Shown: in pieces, positions 1 through 6,316 of the stretch
How positions within the stretch are numbered: the stretch's first letter is position 1
Layout: each line of letters opens with the position of its first letter
Assembly: GCA_910588105.1 (NCBI GenBank)
Contig: CAJUQD010000066.1
Location: 1 to 13,500, forward strand
Length of the DNA stretch: 13,500 bases
Reading direction: 5' to 3'
DNA from: an uncultured Oscillospiraceae bacterium
GTDB lineage: Bacteria; Bacillota; Clostridia; Oscillospirales; Oscillospiraceae
Program-made: the position numbers and the translations under genes
The notes under the pieces: model-generated
The model's input: only the letters and a program-made list of their open reading frames with translations
Databases searched by the model: none
Told to the model about the DNA's origin: nothing

Positions 1-12
1 ACTCATACCTGC

Positions 13-41
13 ATTTTATCAGATCCTTTACTTGTTTTCAA
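13..41 (-). promoter_or_regulatory. sigma-A-type promoter pointing out of the left edge
   Basis: On the minus strand TTGAAA (41-36) is followed after exactly 17 nt by TAAAAT (18-13), one mismatch from consensus in each box. It overlaps the end of the 30-residue peptide gene, so transcripts would start close to position 6 or further left and serve a gene outside the window. The AT-rich setting differs sharply from the GC-rich genes beside it. The match is seen directly; activity is inferred. Confidence 0.55.
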
Positions 42-120
42 TCGTGGCTACTATAAAAAACCCCAGCGACATATAAATCAATTCCACAATCCACAGGTAG
101 TCATACCAACGTTTCTTCAT
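28..120 (-). CDS. 30-residue single-span membrane peptide, probably the truncated start of a larger membrane protein
   Basis: A minus-strand frame of 30 codons starts with ATG at 120-118, overlaps the ferredoxin stop as ATGA, and has a full AGGAGGTG Shine-Dalgarno five bases upstream, so translation is well supported. The peptide begins MKKRWYDYLWI, continues with an apolar stretch ending in LGFF (about residues 9-26), and ends after a short polar tail at TAA (28-30). From memory, the start MKK-WYDYLWI...LGFF resembles the N-terminus of a polytopic 4Fe-4S membrane protein found after ferredoxins in Clostridia. If so, this is a remnant whose reading diverges after about codon 22 (position ~54). 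The alternative is a genuine small membrane protein coupled to the ferredoxin. Function is unknown. Confidence 0.5.
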   Translation of the reverse strand: MKKRWYDYLWIVELIYMSLGFFIVATIENK

Positions 121-329
121 TCCAGCACCTCCTGGATTTCAATGACGGAAGCTGGGCACTCCTTTGCGCATTTGCCGCAGCCGACGCATTTGCTCTTGTC
201 CACCCGCGCCCACAGCCCGCGGAAAACGCTGATGGCAGACAATGGACACACCTTCATGCAGCAGCCGCAGGCTACGCAGAGCGCTTGGTCTACCTGTGCC
301 TTGCGGCGGATTTTTCGCTTGGCCTCCAT
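117..329 (-). CDS. 2[4Fe-4S] ferredoxin, 70 aa
   Basis: Small bacterial-type dicluster ferredoxin, an electron carrier expected in the cytoplasm or at the membrane face. Two classic CxxCxxCxxxCP motifs are visible: Cys18, 21, 24, 28 and Cys48, 51, 54, 58, enough for two [4Fe-4S] clusters. The N-terminus is basic (MEAKRKIRRK). The ATG at 329 is chosen because GGAGGTG lies 7 nt upstream; a TTG 30 nt earlier would extend the frame but lacks such a site. It follows the CoA-disulfide reductase-like gene by 83 nt on the same strand and overlaps the downstream 30-residue peptide gene by 4 nt. It may pass electrons to or from a membrane partner now lost or lying outside the window (inference). Confidence 0.88.
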   Translation of the reverse strand: MEAKRKIRRKAQVDQALCVACGCCMKVCPLSAISVFRGLWARVDKSKCVGCGKCAKECPASVIEIQEVLE

Positions 330-343
330 GTATGAACACCTCC

Positions 344-356
344 AATTGTGACAATT
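344..356. promoter_or_regulatory. perfect inverted repeat just upstream of the ferredoxin RBS
   Basis: AATTGTGACAATT is a perfect palindrome of 6-bp arms around one central base, lying directly before the GGAGGTG of the ferredoxin gene. It could be an operator or a short RNA feature within the operon. It shares the octamer TGTGACAA with the inverted repeat at 2804-2818 at the other end of the operon. No regulator is identified and chance is possible. Confidence 0.25.
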
Positions 357-412
357 CAATGATGCGCCCAGACGGCGGGGCTCCTGGGGCTGCGCCGCTG
401 GGAGGGAAATGC

Positions 413-2104
413 CTATTGATCCATCCCGCAGGGCGCGGCACGCTCAATGAGGCAGCGGTCATTGACCACCGCGTCGTAGAATCGGAAGCCGCCGGAAAAA
501 TTATAGGCGTCAAAGCCGTGCCCGGCCAGAATACGGCAGGCGATATAGCTGCGCAGGCCGCTTTGGCAGATGACATAGACCGGCCTGCCCGGCCGCAACT
601 CCCCCAGCCGATCCCGCAGCTCATCCACCGGGATGTTTTGGAAGCCCTCCAGATGGCCCCGGCTATACTCGGCCGCGGTTCTGACATCCAGCAGTGTGAC
701 ACTGCCGTCTTGGGGCAGGGTGGGGACGTCCTCCAGGTGCCACTGCTTCAGAATTCCGCCGGCGATATTGTCCGCCATGAATCCAGCCATATTTACCGGG
801 TCCTTGGCGGAGGAATAGGGCGGCGCGTAGGCCAGGTCCAGGTCTTTCAGCTGGGTGGCCTTCACCCCCGCGTGGATGGCGGCGGCCAGCACGTCGATTC
901 GTTTATCCACCCCCTCACAGCCCACAATCTGCGCGCCTAAAAGGCGGAAGCTGCCTTGCTCAAAGAGTACCTTCATGGTCATCACCCGTCCGCCAGGGTA
1001 ATAGCCCGCATGGCTCATGGGGGACAAAACGACCTTATCCACCGCCAGTCCGGCTTTTTTTGCGTTGGCCTCGTTGATGCCGGTGGACGCCGCAGTCATG
1101 CCGAACACCTTGATAACGCTGCTGCCCTGGCTTCCCAGATAGCGGCTGTCCCCGCCGCAGATGTTGTCCGCCGCAATCCGGCCCTGCTTGTTGGCAGGCC
1201 CGGCCAGTGAGATTACCGCGTCCCCTCCCGTGACGTAATGCTTTACCTGCACCGCGTCGCCCACGGCGTAGATATCGGGGACAGAGGTTTCCATCCGATC
1301 ATTGACCACAATGCTGCCCTTGAGGCCCAGCTTCAGGCCCGCGTCCCTGGCAAGGGCGGTGTCGGGGGTGACGCCGATAGCCAGAACCACCATGTCGGCG
1401 TGGAGAGGGCGCTCATCCTTGAGTAATATGTCCACGCCGCCGCCCCGTTCCTCAAAACCCTCCACAGTGCGGCCCAAGGCCAGCTTTATCCCATGCCTGC
1501 GCACTTCGTTGTGGATGAACGCCGCCATATCCGGGTCGAAGGGGTTCATAAGCTGGCGGGGCCGCTGGACGATGGTGACAGCCATCCCCAGTTGCCGCAG
1601 GTTTTCCGCCAGCTCCAGGCCGATAAAGCCGCCTCCCGCCAGTACGGCGGATTTTGGGTGGTGGGCGCCGATATGCTCTTTGATGCGGAAGGTGTCCTCC
1701 ACCGTCCGCAGGGTGAACACCTTTCCCAGCCCCACGCCGGGCAGACGGGGCTGGGTGGGCCTGGCCCCGGGGGAGAGGATCAGCTTGTCATAGCCCTCCT
1801 CAAAGCTCTCGCCGGTGTCTAGATTTCTGACGCGGACAGTTTTTCTGTCCGGGTGGATGGAGGTAACCTCATGGCGTACCCGCATATCCACCCGGAAGCG
1901 GGAGAAAAAGCTCTCCGGGGTTTGGAGGGTCAGCGCCTCGGGATCCCCGATCACCCCGCCGATGTAGTAGGGCAGCCCGCAGTTGGCGTAAGAGACATAT
2001 CCAGACCGCTCGAATACCACGATGTCCGCCCGCTCATCCAGCCGGCGGATACGGGCCGCAGCCGTGGCGCCCCCCGCCACGCCGCCGATGATGACCACCT
2101 TCAT
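413..2104 (-). CDS. CoA-disulfide reductase-like flavoprotein with C-terminal rhodanese domain, 563 aa
   Basis: FAD- and NAD(P)H-dependent oxidoreductase of the CoA-disulfide/polysulfide (persulfide) reductase family fused to a rhodanese domain. The N-terminal FAD site is GGVAGG (7-12). The single active cysteine is Cys42 in SYANCGLPYY, as in CoADR and Npsr enzymes. The NAD(P)H-binding GGGFIG is at 157-162, the second FAD motif VGDA at 281-284, and the family's dimerisation/active-site region with SHAGYYPGG (364-372) and YAPPYSSAKDPVNMAG (426-441) is complete. The rhodanese domain spans about 465-550, with Cys513 in the loop CQSGLRS. Length fits the CoADR-RHD fusion class (about 550-570 aa). 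It starts 1 nt after the stop of the stand-alone rhodanese gene, so the two are surely cotranscribed. The likely role is reduction of CoA disulfides, CoA-persulfides or polysulfide in the cytoplasm; the exact substrate cannot be read from the sequence. Confidence 0.92.
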   Translation of the reverse strand: MKVVIIGGVAGGATAAARIRRLDERADIVVFERSGYVSYANCGLPYYIGGVIGDPEALTLQTPESFFSRFRVDMRVRHEVTSIHPDRKTVRVRNLDTGESFEEGYDKLILSPGARPTQPRLPGVGLGKVFTLRTVEDTFRIKEHIGAHHPKSAVLAGGGFIGLELAENLRQLGMAVTIVQRPRQLMNPFDPDMAAFIHNEVRRHGIKLALGRTVEGFEERGGGVDILLKDERPLHADMVVLAIGVTPDTALARDAGLKLGLKGSIVVNDRMETSVPDIYAVGDAVQVKHYVTGGDAVISLAGPANKQGRIAADNICGGDSRYLGSQGSSVIKVFGMTAASTGINEANAKKAGLAVDKVVLSPMSHAGYYPGGRVMTMKVLFEQGSFRLLGAQIVGCEGVDKRIDVLAAAIHAGVKATQLKDLDLAYAPPYSSAKDPVNMAGFMADNIAGGILKQWHLEDVPTLPQDGSVTLLDVRTAAEYSRGHLEGFQNIPVDELRDRLGELRPGRPVYVICQSGLRSYIACRILAGHGFDAYNFSGGFRFYDAVVNDRCLIERAAPCGMDQ

Positions 2105-2105
2105 T

Positions 2106-2426
2106 TCAGCGTTCCACCTTTCCCCTGTAGGCGGCGATGCCGCCGATATTTTTTACGTTTTTGTAGCCCATGCGGGCCAGCAGTCCCACAGCCTGACGGC
2201 TCCTTGCACCGCTGTGGCAGTAGACGAACAGCGCGGCGTCTTTTCCGGCAGGAACGGCCCCGTCTGCCGTGAGAGAGTGCAGCGGCGCGTTGACGCTGCC
2301 GGGAATGCGTCCCTCCCGGTACTCCTGAGGCGTGCGGACATCCAGCAGCACTGCGCCGGGGGTCATGCCGAACTCTTCCGCGCCCTGGTTGATATCGGGG
2401 CTTTTCAGAAAGTCAAAAAATCCCAT
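2106..2426 (-). CDS. single-domain rhodanese-like sulfurtransferase, 106 aa
   Basis: Stand-alone rhodanese domain, a carrier or transferase of sulfane sulfur expected in the cytoplasm. The CH2A-like segment LLDVRTPQEYREGRIPGSVN is at about 27-46 and the active-site loop CHSGARSRQ has catalytic Cys70. A GY.NV..I.GG tail typical of the fold follows. The short N-terminus (MGFFDFLKS) carries no clear signal peptide. The gene lies 11 nt after the thioredoxin gene and 1 nt before the flavoprotein gene, so it sits between a disulfide reductant and an enzyme that has its own rhodanese domain. That order suggests a persulfide relay (inference). The physiological donor and acceptor are not deducible. 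Confidence 0.88.
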   Translation of the reverse strand: MGFFDFLKSPDINQGAEEFGMTPGAVLLDVRTPQEYREGRIPGSVNAPLHSLTADGAVPAGKDAALFVYCHSGARSRQAVGLLARMGYKNVKNIGGIAAYRGKVER

Positions 2427-2437
2427 GAGCGCACCCC

Positions 2438-2743
2438 TTACAGCAGGGCCATGATCTGGCTTTTGGGCCGCGCGCCCGTGGCCTGGTTTATGACCATGCC
2501 GTCTTTCACCACCATCAGGGTGGGAATGCTGGACACGCTGAACTGCCGGGCCAGTTCCGGCTGTTCGTCCACATTGACCTTACCTACTTTGATGTCGGCG
2601 CGCTCCTGTGCGATTTCATCCACAATGGGGCCCACCATGCGGCAGGGGCCGCACCAGGGCGCCCAGAAGTCCAACAGGACGGGGCGGTCGGAATGGATAA
2701 CTTCCTCGGAGAAATTGCTTTTGTTGATATTGACTGCGTTCAT
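2438..2743 (-). CDS. thioredoxin, 101 aa
   Basis: Small cytoplasmic thiol-disulfide oxidoreductase. The active site WCGPC places the redox pair at Cys31 and Cys34. The preceding LLDFWAPW, the following VDEIAQE helix, the KVNVDEQPELA segment and the cis-proline loop SSIPTLMV (Pro74) are all canonical. Length is normal for a bacterial thioredoxin. The ATG at 2743 has AGGAGG with 7-nt spacing. It is the first gene of the minus-strand redox operon, directly next to the divergent control region. No thioredoxin reductase is in the window; the flavoprotein downstream is of a different family, so the reductant of this protein must be encoded elsewhere. It could supply electrons to the neighbouring rhodanese or CoADR products (inference). 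Confidence 0.93.
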   Translation of the reverse strand: MNAVNINKSNFSEEVIHSDRPVLLDFWAPWCGPCRMVGPIVDEIAQERADIKVGKVNVDEQPELARQFSVSSIPTLMVVKDGMVINQATGARPKSQIMALL

Positions 2744-2803
2744 CGTTCGGTCCTCCTGGTTTTTGTTGATGGACTTATCTTAGCGGATTTTTCCTTAGCC
2801 TTC

Positions 2804-2818
2804 TGTGATGTTGTCACA
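2804..2818. promoter_or_regulatory. TGTGA-N5-TCACA inverted repeat in the divergent control region
   Basis: TGTGATGTTGTCACA forms 5-bp inverted arms around 5 bases. It lies just upstream of the -35 area of the importer promoter and 61 nt from the thioredoxin start, so a regulator bound here could control both operons. It resembles a CRP/FNR-family half-site pair, but that family normally uses a 6-nt spacer, so the factor is not assigned. Confidence 0.35.
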
Positions 2819-2833
2819 CAAAGTGAGGACGGG

Positions 2834-2861
2834 TTTTGACGCTTGACAGGTGTGATATAAT
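2834..2861 (+). promoter_or_regulatory. extended -10 promoter of the cystine importer operon
   Basis: The -10 box TATAAT (2856-2861) is perfect and preceded by TGA, giving the extended form TGnTATAAT. A -35 is less clear: TTTTGA (2834-2839) sits at 16 nt and TTGACG (2836-2841) at 14 nt. The transcript would start near 2868, leaving a leader of about 130 nt before the permease gene. Confidence 0.6.
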
Positions 2862-2867
2862 ACATTA

Positions 2868-2998
2868 GCCTGCAGAATGCCCGCCGGGCATGGGCGGGTA
2901 TGCGTTAAGGGGATTTGCCATTTCCAGCGATATGACGCATAATTACGCTGTTGCCTGAGCGCATAGCGCAGGCTTCAAATGGAGAGGAGTGAGCGCCC
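2868..2998 (+). promoter_or_regulatory. structured 5' leader of the importer operon
   Basis: The leader can form a 9-bp stem (one G-U pair) between 2877-2885 and 2893-2901 with a 7-nt loop. The first arm also belongs to the palindrome ATGCCCGCCGGGCAT (2877-2891), which is an alternative fold or a DNA operator. Downstream, CCATTT (2918-2923) pairs with AAATGG (2977-2982), enclosing CAGCG/CGCTG (2925-2929/2946-2950) and a strong hairpin at 2953-2973 (GCCT..GCGC-ATA-GCGC..AGGC), that is, a compact three-way junction. Its closing strand includes the first two G of the GGAGAGGAG ribosome site, so folding could affect translation. No T-run follows, so it is not a terminator. It matches no riboswitch class I can recognise. 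The pairings are seen; function is inference. Confidence 0.35.
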
Positions 2999-3691
2999 AT
3001 GCTTGAAAACCTGTTTAACAGCTTTCCCCTGCTGGGGATTCTGGCGGACTCCTTCCCTAAAATTCTGATCCCGGGGCTGACTGTTACCATCCCGCTGACG
3101 GCTATCGCTTTCTCCTGCGCCATGCTCATCGCTGTGGCGGCGGCCATAGTCCAGTTTGCCCGGGTGCCGGTGGCCACTCAGTTATGCCGTTTTTACATTT
3201 GGATTTTTCGGGGAACGCCCCTGTTGGTGCAGCTGTTTGTGGTGTTTTACGGGCTGCCCAAGGTGGGGGTGCGCATTGAGCCTTTCCCCGCAGCGGTGAT
3301 TGTGTTTTCTCTCAACGAGGGCGCTTATTGCGCGGAGACCGTGCGGGCCGCGCTGGAGGCTGTGCCCGCCGGACAGCTGGAGGCGGGGCTTTGCGCCGGG
3401 CTGAGCTACCTCCAGACCATGCGCCGCATTGTGCTCCCCCAGGCCATGCGCACGGCGTTCCCGCCGCTGTCCAACTCACTGATCGCTATGGTCAAGGACA
3501 CCTCCCTGGCCGCAAATATCACGGTGGTGGAGATGTTCCGGGCCACGGAGCAGATCAATGCCCGGGTATATGAGCCGCTGGCGCTGTACATAGAGGTGGG
3601 CCTCATTTATCTGCTGTTTTCCACCGTGCTCACCTGGCTGCAGCGTGTGGGGGAGCGGAAGCTGAGCGCCTATGAGAGCCGGGAGGGGTGA
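2999..3691 (+). CDS. amino acid (cystine-type) ABC transporter permease, 230 aa
   Basis: Inner-membrane subunit of a polar amino acid importer of the HisM/TcyB class, expected to form a homodimer. About five apolar segments are visible (roughly 25-52, 64-86, 96-110, 155-175, 195-215). The family markers RGTPLLVQLFVVFYGLP (71-87) and the EAA loop GQLEAG...GLSYLQTMRRIVLPQA (125-149), which docks the ATPase, are intact. The KDTSLA and YEPLALYIE segments look most like cystine permeases TcyB/TcyL; the specificity call is from family memory. The ATG has GGAGAGGAG upstream. It is the first gene of the operon and is followed 3 nt later by the ATPase gene. Confidence 0.9.
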   Translation: MLENLFNSFPLLGILADSFPKILIPGLTVTIPLTAIAFSCAMLIAVAAAIVQFARVPVATQLCRFYIWIFRGTPLLVQLFVVFYGLPKVGVRIEPFPAAVIVFSLNEGAYCAETVRAALEAVPAGQLEAGLCAGLSYLQTMRRIVLPQAMRTAFPPLSNSLIAMVKDTSLAANITVVEMFRATEQINARVYEPLALYIEVGLIYLLFSTVLTWLQRVGERKLSAYESREG

Positions 3692-3694
3692 GCC

Positions 3695-4444
3695 GTGGTA
3701 CTGGAAGTGAACAATGTCCGCAAATCCTTTGGGCAGACCCAGGTTCTCAAAGGGGTGGATTTGCGGGTGGAAAAGGGGGACGTGGTGGCCATACTGGGCC
3801 CAAGCGGTTCGGGAAAGACCACCCTGCTGCGCTGCCTGAACTTTTTGGAGCGGGCGGACGAGGGGACGCTGCGCTTTGACGGGGAGGAATTCCGGCTGGG
3901 GCGTATGTCCAAAAAGGATGCCGCCCGCGTGCGGAAAAAGACAGCTTTTGTCTTTCAGGGCTACAACCTGTTTTTGAACAAGACCGCCCTGGAAAATGTC
4001 ACCGAGGGGTTGATTGTAGCCCGGGGGATTCCGAAAGCCGAGGCGGAGGAACTGGGCCGCAGGGCTCTTTCAAAAGTGGGCATGGCGGAGCATATGGATC
4101 AGTATCCCAGCCAGCTGTCCGGCGGCCAGCAGCAGCGGGTGGCCATCGCCCGGGCCATGGCGGTGGAGCCGGAGATCATCTACTTCGACGAGCCCACCTC
4201 CGCACTGGACCCGGAGCTGACGGGGGAGGTGCTGGCGGTGATGCGTCGGCTGGCGGATGAGGGGATGACCATGCTGGTGGTCACCCATGAACTGGGCTTT
4301 GCCCGCACCGTGTCCAGCCAGACGGTGTTTATGGAGGGCGGCGTGGTGGTGGAGTCCGGGCCGTCCAAAAAGGTATTTGAATGCCCGGAGGAGGGGCGCA
4401 CCCGCGCCTTCCTTCAGACCGGCGGACTTGAACGCAAGGAGTGA
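3695..4444 (+). CDS. amino acid (cystine-type) ABC transporter ATP-binding protein, 249 aa
   Basis: Cytoplasmic ATPase subunit that powers import. Walker A is GPSGSGKT (35-42), the Q-loop Gln88 is in VFQGYNLF, the signature LSGGQQQR starts at 141, Walker B IIYFDEP is 161-167, the D-loop SALD follows and the switch His198 is in VTHE. All catalytic elements are present. The stretch VFQGYNLFLNKTALENV...GLIVARGIPK is close to what I recall of the cystine ATPases TcyN/TcyC. Translation starts at GTG (3695), 3 nt after the permease stop, with GGGAGGGG before it; no upstream ATG fits. Length is normal for the HisP/GlnQ group. It pairs with the adjacent permease and with the binding protein two genes on. 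Confidence 0.92.
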   Translation: MVLEVNNVRKSFGQTQVLKGVDLRVEKGDVVAILGPSGSGKTTLLRCLNFLERADEGTLRFDGEEFRLGRMSKKDAARVRKKTAFVFQGYNLFLNKTALENVTEGLIVARGIPKAEAEELGRRALSKVGMAEHMDQYPSQLSGGQQQRVAIARAMAVEPEIIYFDEPTSALDPELTGEVLAVMRRLADEGMTMLVVTHELGFARTVSSQTVFMEGGVVVESGPSKKVFECPEEGRTRAFLQTGGLERKE

Positions 4445-4450
4445 AGTCGG

Positions 4451-5404
4451 ATGGAAAAAACCAAGAAAACCAGCCGGAGGTGGAAGACCGCCCTCATCGT
4501 GCTGACGTGTGTGCTGGTGCTGCTGGCGGGGGCGCTGGCCTTTGCTGGGAATTATCTGTTCCACTTTGCCCTGGACCCGGAATTTGGCGGCATGGTGGGC
4601 AGCTATGAGGAGGGGGACTGGGTGCTGGAGGGGGACAGCGCGTGGTTCAGCGAGAACAGCGAGGACCGCTGGCTCACCAGCCACGACGGGCTGAAGCTCC
4701 ACGGGCTGTACCTGGCCCAACCCCAGCAGAGCCACAAATACGCCGTGATCTGCCACGGCTACGGCAGCATCCCCCAGATGGGCGGCCGGTTTGCCGCCCG
4801 TTTTTATGAGATGGGCTACAATATCCTGGCCCCCGCCGCCCGGGCCCACGAGCTGAGCGAGGGCCGGTATGTTGGCATGGGCTGGCCGGAACGGCGGGAT
4901 ATCGTGGCCTGGGTGGACACCCTGGTGGATCAGGATTCGGACGCGGAGATCGTGCTGTTTGGCGTTTCCATGGGCGGGGCCACGGTGATGATGACCGCCG
5001 GGGAAGCCGATTTGTCCCCCAGCGTGAAATGCGTCATCGAGGACTGCGGCTATACCTCCGTATGGGACGAGTTCGCGGGACAGCTCCAGGAGATGTTCGG
5101 TCTGCCCACCTTCCCGGTGCTGGATGCCGCATCCTTGGTGACCCAGATTCGGGCGGGATACGGCTTCAAGGAGGCGTCGGCGGTGGAGCAGTTGAAAAAG
5201 AACGTGCGGCCCATGCTGTTTATCCACGGGGAGGAGGACACCTTTGTGCCCTACTCTATGCTGGATGTGGTGTATAGCGCCTGCGCCGGCCCGGACAAGG
5301 AGCGGCTGTCCGTCCCCGGTGCGGGCCACGGCGAGGCGTCCTGGAAGGACCCGGAGCTATATTGGTCCACGGTAGGGGCGTTTTTGGACAAGTACATGGG
5401 ATAA
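4451..5404 (+). CDS. membrane-anchored alpha/beta hydrolase, 317 aa
   Basis: Serine hydrolase of the alpha/beta fold. A basic start (MEKTKKTSRRWK) and one apolar segment (about 13-36) form a signal anchor, so the catalytic domain should face the outside of the membrane. The oxyanion region is HGYG (102-105), the nucleophile elbow is GVSMGG with Ser173, and the acid and base are likely Asp263 (HGEEDTFVP) and His293 (PGAGHGEA). This complete triad resembles the uncharacterised YqkD/esterase-peptidase S9-like group. It is placed 6 nt after the ATPase gene and before the binding-protein gene, inside an importer operon, which is unusual. It may process an extracellular ester, amide or peptide form of the transported compound (inference). 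The substrate is unknown. Confidence 0.85.
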   Translation: MEKTKKTSRRWKTALIVLTCVLVLLAGALAFAGNYLFHFALDPEFGGMVGSYEEGDWVLEGDSAWFSENSEDRWLTSHDGLKLHGLYLAQPQQSHKYAVICHGYGSIPQMGGRFAARFYEMGYNILAPAARAHELSEGRYVGMGWPERRDIVAWVDTLVDQDSDAEIVLFGVSMGGATVMMTAGEADLSPSVKCVIEDCGYTSVWDEFAGQLQEMFGLPTFPVLDAASLVTQIRAGYGFKEASAVEQLKKNVRPMLFIHGEEDTFVPYSMLDVVYSACAGPDKERLSVPGAGHGEASWKDPELYWSTVGAFLDKYMG

Positions 5405-5439
5405 CAATGAAAACTATTGCAAGGAGGAGTGATTAGACC

Positions 5440-6258
5440 ATGAATTGGAAACAGTGTGCGGCGGTTTTTGCCGCGCTGGCACTGTGTCTGGCCGCGCTGG
5501 CGGGCTGCGCCGCAGAGAAGCCCCAGGCGAGCGACATGGGGAGCGATCTTCTGGCCGCCATCCAGGCCAAGGGGGAGATCACGGTGGCCATGGAGGGCAC
5601 CTGGGCGCCCTGGACCTACCACGACGAGAGCGACGAGCTGGTAGGCTATGACGTGGAGGTCGCCAAGGCCATCGGGGAAAAGCTGGGCGTGAAGGTGAGC
5701 TTTGTGGAGGGCGAGTGGTCCGGCCTGCTGGCCGGGCTGGAGTCCGGGCGGTATGACATCATGGTAAACGGCGTAGACATTGACGAGGCGCGGCAGGAAA
5801 AGTATGATTTCTCCACGCCCTACGCCTACAACCGCACCGTGGTCATCGTCCGCGCCAACGATGATTCCATCCAAGCCATGGAGGACCTGGCCGGGAAAAA
5901 AACGGCAAATACGTTAAACAGCACTTACGCTGCCGTGGGGGAGGCGTATGGAGCGCAAGTCACCGGCGTGGACGATTTCATCCAGACCATCGAGCTGCTG
6001 ACCTCCGGACGCATCGACGCCACCCTGAATGCTGAGGTGAGCTATTACGACTACCTGAACGCCCATTCGGACGCCCAGGTGAAGATTGCCTGCACAGACC
6101 CCCAGGCCACCCAGGTGGCTATCCCCATGCGCAAGGGGGAGGATACGGCCTCCTTGCGGAAGGCGATTGACAAGGCGCTGGAGGAGCTGGGCCAGGACGG
6201 GACGCTGACGGAGCTGTCCGTCAAATATTTCGGCATGGATATCTCCCAGGCACAGTGA
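5440..6258 (+). CDS. cystine-type amino acid ABC transporter substrate-binding lipoprotein, 272 aa
   Basis: Extracytoplasmic binding protein of the bacterial family 3 type. A lipoprotein signal peptide with lipobox LAGC (Cys23) predicts lipid anchoring to the outer face of the membrane. The mature domain shows EGTWAPWTYHDE (52-63), LVGYDVEVAKAIGEKLGV (67-84), EWSGLLAGLESGRYDIMVNGV and KYDFSTPYAY. These align by eye best with cystine binders (TcyA/FliY: GTYAPF.., .W.G.LAGL..GRYD, KYDFS.PY), so cystine or a related sulfur amino acid is the favoured ligand. Histidine- or glutamine-type ligands cannot be excluded. AAGGAGG is well placed before the ATG. It is the last gene of the operon, followed by a strong terminator. 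Confidence 0.9.
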   Translation: MNWKQCAAVFAALALCLAALAGCAAEKPQASDMGSDLLAAIQAKGEITVAMEGTWAPWTYHDESDELVGYDVEVAKAIGEKLGVKVSFVEGEWSGLLAGLESGRYDIMVNGVDIDEARQEKYDFSTPYAYNRTVVIVRANDDSIQAMEDLAGKKTANTLNSTYAAVGEAYGAQVTGVDDFIQTIELLTSGRIDATLNAEVSYYDYLNAHSDAQVKIACTDPQATQVAIPMRKGEDTASLRKAIDKALEELGQDGTLTELSVKYFGMDISQAQ

Positions 6259-6280
6259 GGCCGGGAGCGATATAGAAGGA

Positions 6281-6316
6281 AAACCGGGGCCGTTTCGGCG
6301 GCCCCGGTTTCTTTAT
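6281..6316. terminator. intrinsic terminator, probably bidirectional
   Basis: A perfect 12-bp inverted repeat (6281-6292 with 6299-6310, AAACCGGGGCCG and its complement) encloses a 6-nt loop and is followed on the plus strand by TTTCTTT. It ends the importer operon 22 nt after its last stop codon. On the minus strand it comes 2 nt after the cytidine deaminase stop, with a shorter T-run (TTTTCC), so it may serve both converging operons. Confidence 0.85.

Noticed and set aside
2843..2861. Perfect TTGACA close to TATAAT upstream of the importer genes
   Set aside because: The boxes are only 7 nt apart, too close for one promoter; the extended -10 with a weaker upstream box was called instead.
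4070..5329. Long minus-strand open frame opposite the ATPase and hydrolase genes
   Set aside because: Composition is His-, Gly- and Pro-rich, it crosses two real genes, and it lacks recognisable motifs.
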